Source: Circinella minor (Eukaryota > Mucoromycota > Mucoromycetes > Mucorales > Lichtheimiaceae). From it: a stretch of DNA of 10,223 nt. Position 1 is the stretch's first letter. Each line of letters opens with the position of its first letter. The notes beneath the pieces are model-generated. The model saw nothing but the letters and a program-made list of their open reading frames with translations. It was not told the DNA's origin and did no database searches. The stretch spans positions 1-10,223 of the forward strand of contig JAEPRB010000635.1 in the NCBI GenBank assembly GCA_016758965.1, in the 5' to 3' direction. A program made the translations under genes and the position numbers. Below, piece by piece: positions 7,565-10,223 of this stretch.

Positions 7565-7939
7565 TAGAATAAAAATAAATTATAATAAATTCCGAGTTAA
7601 AGATTCAAGAGAAAAAGAAATAAGAGGGCGGTTTTTATTTCCAAGAAATTCAATAGGTCAAATATGTACGTAGTCAGGAAAAGAGTTTATTTTAAATAAA
7701 ATGAAGAATGCGAAAGAATTGTTATTTTGCAAGGAAGAGAAGAAACTATCCTATTTATACTAAATATTTTAGTGTCTATTTTTTTAATCCGAATCCAATT
7801 TGAAGTAAAAATGGACAAAGATAGACTTAATTATTACTCCTTGTAAATAAAACACTTCTGGTACTGGTTTATTTAATATAATGAGAATACGTAGTACTAT
7901 AATAATAATAAAGTTGTTATATTGATAAAAAAAAATATA

Positions 7940-8006
7940 GGAGAGGAAAAGAGAAAGAGAAAGAGAGAGGAAGAGAGAAAGAGATACAAAACCCAAAGAG
8001 AGAGGT
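7940..8006 (+). repeat. GA-rich low-complexity tract
   Basis: Almost pure purine sequence made of GAGA, GGAAGA and GAAAGA words over about 65 bases, interrupted by ACAAAACCCAA. Confidence 0.8.
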
Positions 8007-8172
8007 AACAATATGTTTTTTGTCCAAAATTAAAAATATTTTAAATCCCGTCGGTTAATATTACATCCATGGTTAAGGGTATCAAGTCCCATATGTAACA
8101 TATAATAATGGTCAAAAAGTGTGACCTAGTTTTATTGTTTTATTGAAAAATTTCAAAGAAATAGAAAAGAAA

Positions 8173-8190
8173 ATATATATATATATATAT
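8173..8190. repeat. (AT)9 microsatellite
   Basis: Nine uninterrupted AT units. Confidence 0.85.
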
Positions 8191-8303
8191 AATGTATAAA
8201 GAAAATAAAAAGGAAAAAAAAAAGATTAAGAGAAAAAAAATATTAGAGGATAATAAGGAGATACATATAAAAAAAAAGGGAAAAAATGAAAAAAAAAAAC
8301 ATA

Positions 8304-9812
8304 TTAGTCATGAACACCTGGTTTACGGTGAGAGAGGAACCTTTTTGATGTGAACTTTTCGACCAGTTTGAATGCTTCATTTCCATCCTTCATATCGTTA
8401 TATGCATAGATATAACGCCAACAACGATTGTAGTATCTTCGAATTTCAATAGGTGTAGCATCTGGAGAAGATACTTGATCAAGAAAACCATCACGTTTTT
8501 CTTGCAATGACTTAAATGAATAATCACATTCTCGTCTTGCGATTCTTTTTGCAGCACTCCAATACCTCTCTATCCAATTAGTTTCACAGTGATACTTGGG
8601 ATAAAGAGTGTATAGGTGACCTGATTTCACAACGAGTTCCTCCAATGCTGTTTTTTGTGCAAGAAAATCAGGTTGATTTTCAAGCATATGAAATGGGCAG
8701 CAAGTATGATCCGAATTAGCCTCTTTATTACCACATTTTGCTTTCCAGTATTTTCCTTCTGCTTTATACTCATCCCATTTACCAAGACCACGCTCCGTCA
8801 ATATTGTTTCAAGTCCTTTTCGAAACCAAGTGCGCCGTTCATTCTTCTTGCCCTCATTCTTGATTTCCAAATTATAAAAATTTTGGATTTTCTTTTTACC
8901 ATCTGGACCAATATAGTATCCGGGTAAGATTACACGTTGATTGATAGAGCTTAATTGTGTATCTTTCAAATTAAAACAAGTGGCACGTTTGGCACTAAGT
9001 GCATATGCGTTATGGTTAGATGACTGATCAAGAATAAATAGAGCTTGGCATCCTGGATGAAGTTTTTCAAATAATGGTATAACATCATCCTTTATTTGCT
9101 GATGCATATCTTTCCATGTCCAGTACCCATCACGATTGGTGCCTGCAAAAAAGAACTTTCGTGATTTCCAGTTCTTGATGCGCATAGTACCATGGCAAGG
9201 ACACTGGAACTCACTGACCATAATCGAACCACCAGGAGACTTGTTACGAATTGGGTTTTCATTTTCAAGAAGCCACAAATTAGTTGGTAATTCATTGCTG
9301 TAAAAGGTGCTCTCATCTTGGGTAACCATAACGATTTGTTTTTGACCTTCTGGTAAGTCTGGTAGAGTCACCTTAGTAACATCATCTTCATTATATTTTT
9401 CCATAAAATGATTATATTCTACCATCTTGGAAGCCCACTCTTTTCTATATTGAACCACATCAGCACGTTCATGTCCATCATAATATACAGCTTTTTTATT
9501 GGCACGGTAGCTGTATCCCCATTCAACCATATAATTCCAAAATACTGAAGCTGAAATATTGCCAGGAAGATTAAATATACTTGGAATAATGGTGTGATTT
9601 AAATATTTTAGCAATTCTGGAATGCCTCTTTTTTCCGGTTTTGTACTGATAATCCATTTTCGCGCTGCTTCTTTTACATCTTCATTACTTAAAAGAGAGG
9701 CTTGTTTAACATGTTTTCCTTGCTGATGAAGAGATATTTTTCCATACGTAATGTAAATATTCCTGAGTATACGATCTAATGGCTCGAGCACGATAGTGGT
9801 TTGATGGAACAA
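8304..9812 (-). CDS. DDE transposase, Tc1/mariner-IS630-like, C-terminal ORF (502 codons)
   Basis: This is the catalytic part of a cut-and-paste transposase. The likely acidic triad is D166 (TQDEST), D262 (LDQSSNH) and E415 (NWIERYW); the NWIERYW box matches the NPIE-x-W box of the Tc1/mariner/IS630 group. D1-D2 spacing is 95 residues. D2-E spacing is 152, much longer than the roughly 34-39 usual for Tc1/mariner, because of an insertion that holds C360, C371, C372 and H375 (DHTCCPFHMLENQPDF), possibly a zinc-binding knuckle. YYDGHERADVV at 110-120 and a C-terminal block with CWRYIYAY, rich in aromatic and basic residues, are as I remember them from large fungal DDE families. The ATG at 9812 is probably not the true start: residues 1-21 come from a shifted frame, and genuine homology seems to begin at YGKISLHQQ (about residue 23). 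No stop occurs in the catalytic part, so decay is recent. Confidence 0.8.
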   Translation of the reverse strand: MFHQTTIVLEPLDRILRNIYITYGKISLHQQGKHVKQASLLSNEDVKEAARKWIISTKPEKRGIPELLKYLNHTIIPSIFNLPGNISASVFWNYMVEWGYSYRANKKAVYYDGHERADVVQYRKEWASKMVEYNHFMEKYNEDDVTKVTLPDLPEGQKQIVMVTQDESTFYSNELPTNLWLLENENPIRNKSPGGSIMVSEFQCPCHGTMRIKNWKSRKFFFAGTNRDGYWTWKDMHQQIKDDVIPLFEKLHPGCQALFILDQSSNHNAYALSAKRATCFNLKDTQLSSINQRVILPGYYIGPDGKKKIQNFYNLEIKNEGKKNERRTWFRKGLETILTERGLGKWDEYKAEGKYWKAKCGNKEANSDHTCCPFHMLENQPDFLAQKTALEELVVKSGHLYTLYPKYHCETNWIERYWSAAKRIARRECDYSFKSLQEKRDGFLDQVSSPDATPIEIRRYYNRCWRYIYAYNDMKDGNEAFKLVEKFTSKRFLSHRKPGVHD

Positions 9813-10085
9813 TCCAAGCTGTCTTTGCTGCTATTTGTGAAGCTGTCATTATTGGAGTTTTTTTAATCAGCTTACCAAAATAAATATAGACACCAATATA
9901 CTTTCGAAGTTCATAATCAGCCACTCCTCTTTGATTGTCTTTTTTAGCATTCATGGCTGGTGCAACTATAGGTGTTATTTGATTTTAGGAACAGATAATA
10001 TAATTTACATCACTTCTTTTTGAATCGCTGGAAGATTGATTGATGTATCATCAGATTTTGTTTTATCCCAACCACATGAAACCAT
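9706..10085 (-). pseudogene. frameshifted, spliced N-terminal part of the transposase
   Basis: The N-terminus lies in a different frame from the catalytic ORF. From an ATG at 10085, 25 codons (segment GWDKTKSDDTSINLPAIQKE) run to a splice donor, a 43-nt intron (10008-9966) is removed in phase 2, and the frame continues as APAMNAKKDNQRGV and IYFGKLIKKTPIMTAS to about SYTQEYLHY near 9750. There the reading must skip one base to enter the catalytic frame at YGKIS; otherwise it ends at a TGC-stop after ARKTC (9706). The two in-frame TAA codons just before the ATG support this start. The region is likely the DNA-binding (helix-turn-helix) part, judged only from its place in the protein. One single-base indel near 9745-9755 thus inactivates this copy; programmed frameshifting is a less likely alternative. 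Confidence 0.6.
9966..10008 (-). other. 43-nt intron in the transposase gene
   Basis: On the minus strand the donor is AT|GTAAAT and the acceptor CCTATAG|T, with CTAAAAT as a possible branch site. The intron contains an in-frame TAA. Removing it joins GAA GTG AT to T GCA CCA GCC ATG and keeps one open frame. At 43 nt it is near the lower limit for fungal introns. Confidence 0.5.
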
Positions 10086-10102
10086 TTATTATACAAGATT
10101 TT

Positions 10103-10222
10103 TCAAAAGAAGTTGACCATGGTGTTTTTGATTTCGCTCATGACATTTTTTAATTCGTATATGCTTCTTTTATAATCGCGAATGGTGTTTTTAAATTTCG
10201 AGATGAATATTTTTTTTAATCG
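10103..10222 (-). CDS. partial ORF with a 21-residue repeat, 5' end outside the window
   Basis: An open frame enters at the right edge and ends at TGA 10103-10105 after 39 codons. It contains two copies of a lysine-rich motif exactly 21 residues apart (KFKNTIRDY and EIKNTMVNF), encoded by an imperfect 63-base DNA repeat (10119-10160 and 10182-10223). The charged, helix-like pattern would suit a coiled coil. The stop lies 18 bases before the presumed transposase ATG on the same strand. It could be the end of a neighbouring gene, an upstream transposase exon cut off by a lesion, or simple repeat DNA. No product is recognised. Confidence 0.35.
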   Translation of the reverse strand, partial: RLKKIFISKFKNTIRDYKRSIYELKNVMSEIKNTMVNFF

Positions 10223-10223
10223 T
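10119..10223. repeat. two imperfect tandem copies, 63-base period
   Basis: ATGGTGTTTTTGATTTCG (10119 onward) and ATGGTGTTTTTAAATTTCG (10182 onward), each followed by a similar ATGA..ATTTTTT tail, are spaced 63 bases apart. The period is a multiple of three and the copies share one minus-strand reading frame. The array may continue beyond the window. Confidence 0.6.

Larger units (their letters stand above)
7565..8303. other. no gene; simple-sequence DNA beside the transposase
   Basis: No ORF of interest. The stretch holds a GA-rich tract (7940-8006), an (AT)9 run (8173-8190) and A-rich DNA up to the transposase stop. A minus frame at 7784-8011 is the translation of the GA tract (S/L/F repeats) and is not a gene. 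I see no terminal inverted repeat that would mark the end of the transposon. Confidence 0.5.

Noticed and set aside
7784..8011. 75-codon minus-strand ORF
   Set aside because: It is the translation of the GA-rich tract (serine/leucine/phenylalanine repeats).
7990..8300. Terminal inverted repeat of the transposon on its left side
   Set aside because: I found no sequence here that matches, inverted, anything right of 10085; the other end probably lies outside the window.
8655..9316. Two further ORFs inside the transposase (8655-8927 plus, 9092-9316 minus)
   Set aside because: They are shadows of the 502-codon transposase frame.
1..10223. tRNA, rRNA or a telomeric repeat
   Set aside because: No cloverleaf with A and B boxes, no rRNA-like stretch and no TTAGGG-type array was seen by eye; a covariance-model search was not possible.

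Overview
This window is very AT-rich eukaryotic DNA with short spliced exons, AATAAA-type polyadenylation signals, long A/T tracts and a degraded cut-and-paste transposase. I see no operons, Shine-Dalgarno sites, rRNA, tRNA or CRISPR. The base composition, the short introns (43 to about 120 nt) and the fungal style of the DDE transposase suggest an early-diverging fungus, perhaps Mucoromycota/Glomeromycotina (Rhizophagus-like). That placement is inference only.

Layout. 1-390: a promoter-like block (inverted repeat, CACGTG palindrome, TATA box) ahead of a doubtful 47-residue basic ORF. 390-2240: mostly gene-poor, with one coding-like remnant on the minus strand (624-861). 2241-3173 minus: three ORFs in one and the same frame, separated by one TGA and one TAA, so either a decayed gene or a gene with unresolved introns; an exon-like start may lie at 3321-3383. 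3930-4747 plus: the best intact host gene, a 200-residue protein with two C2H2 zinc fingers split by a 60-nt intron that is in frame only with a GC-AG splice pair. 4860-5114: a 9-bp minisatellite in seven higher-order blocks. 5169-5491 plus: a small spliced coding-like unit. 5797-6522 minus: a multi-pass membrane protein in three exons with a one-base frameshift. 6513-7564 plus: a long decayed reading frame with one in-phase intron and a SANT/Myb-like helix. 7564-8303: simple sequence. 8304-10085 minus: a DDE transposase with an intact C-terminal ORF of 502 codons, a frameshifted N-terminus and a 43-nt intron. 10103-10222 minus: the end of an ORF with a 21-residue repeat, running off the window.

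The genes show no common pathway. The window reads as a TE- and pseudogene-rich accessory region with one convincing regulatory-type gene. I did not find a clearly new multi-gene system. The points most worth checking are the GC-AG intron, the higher-order minisatellite, the large D-E insertion of the transposase, and a recurring TGTGTAACC motif at TATA-like sites.
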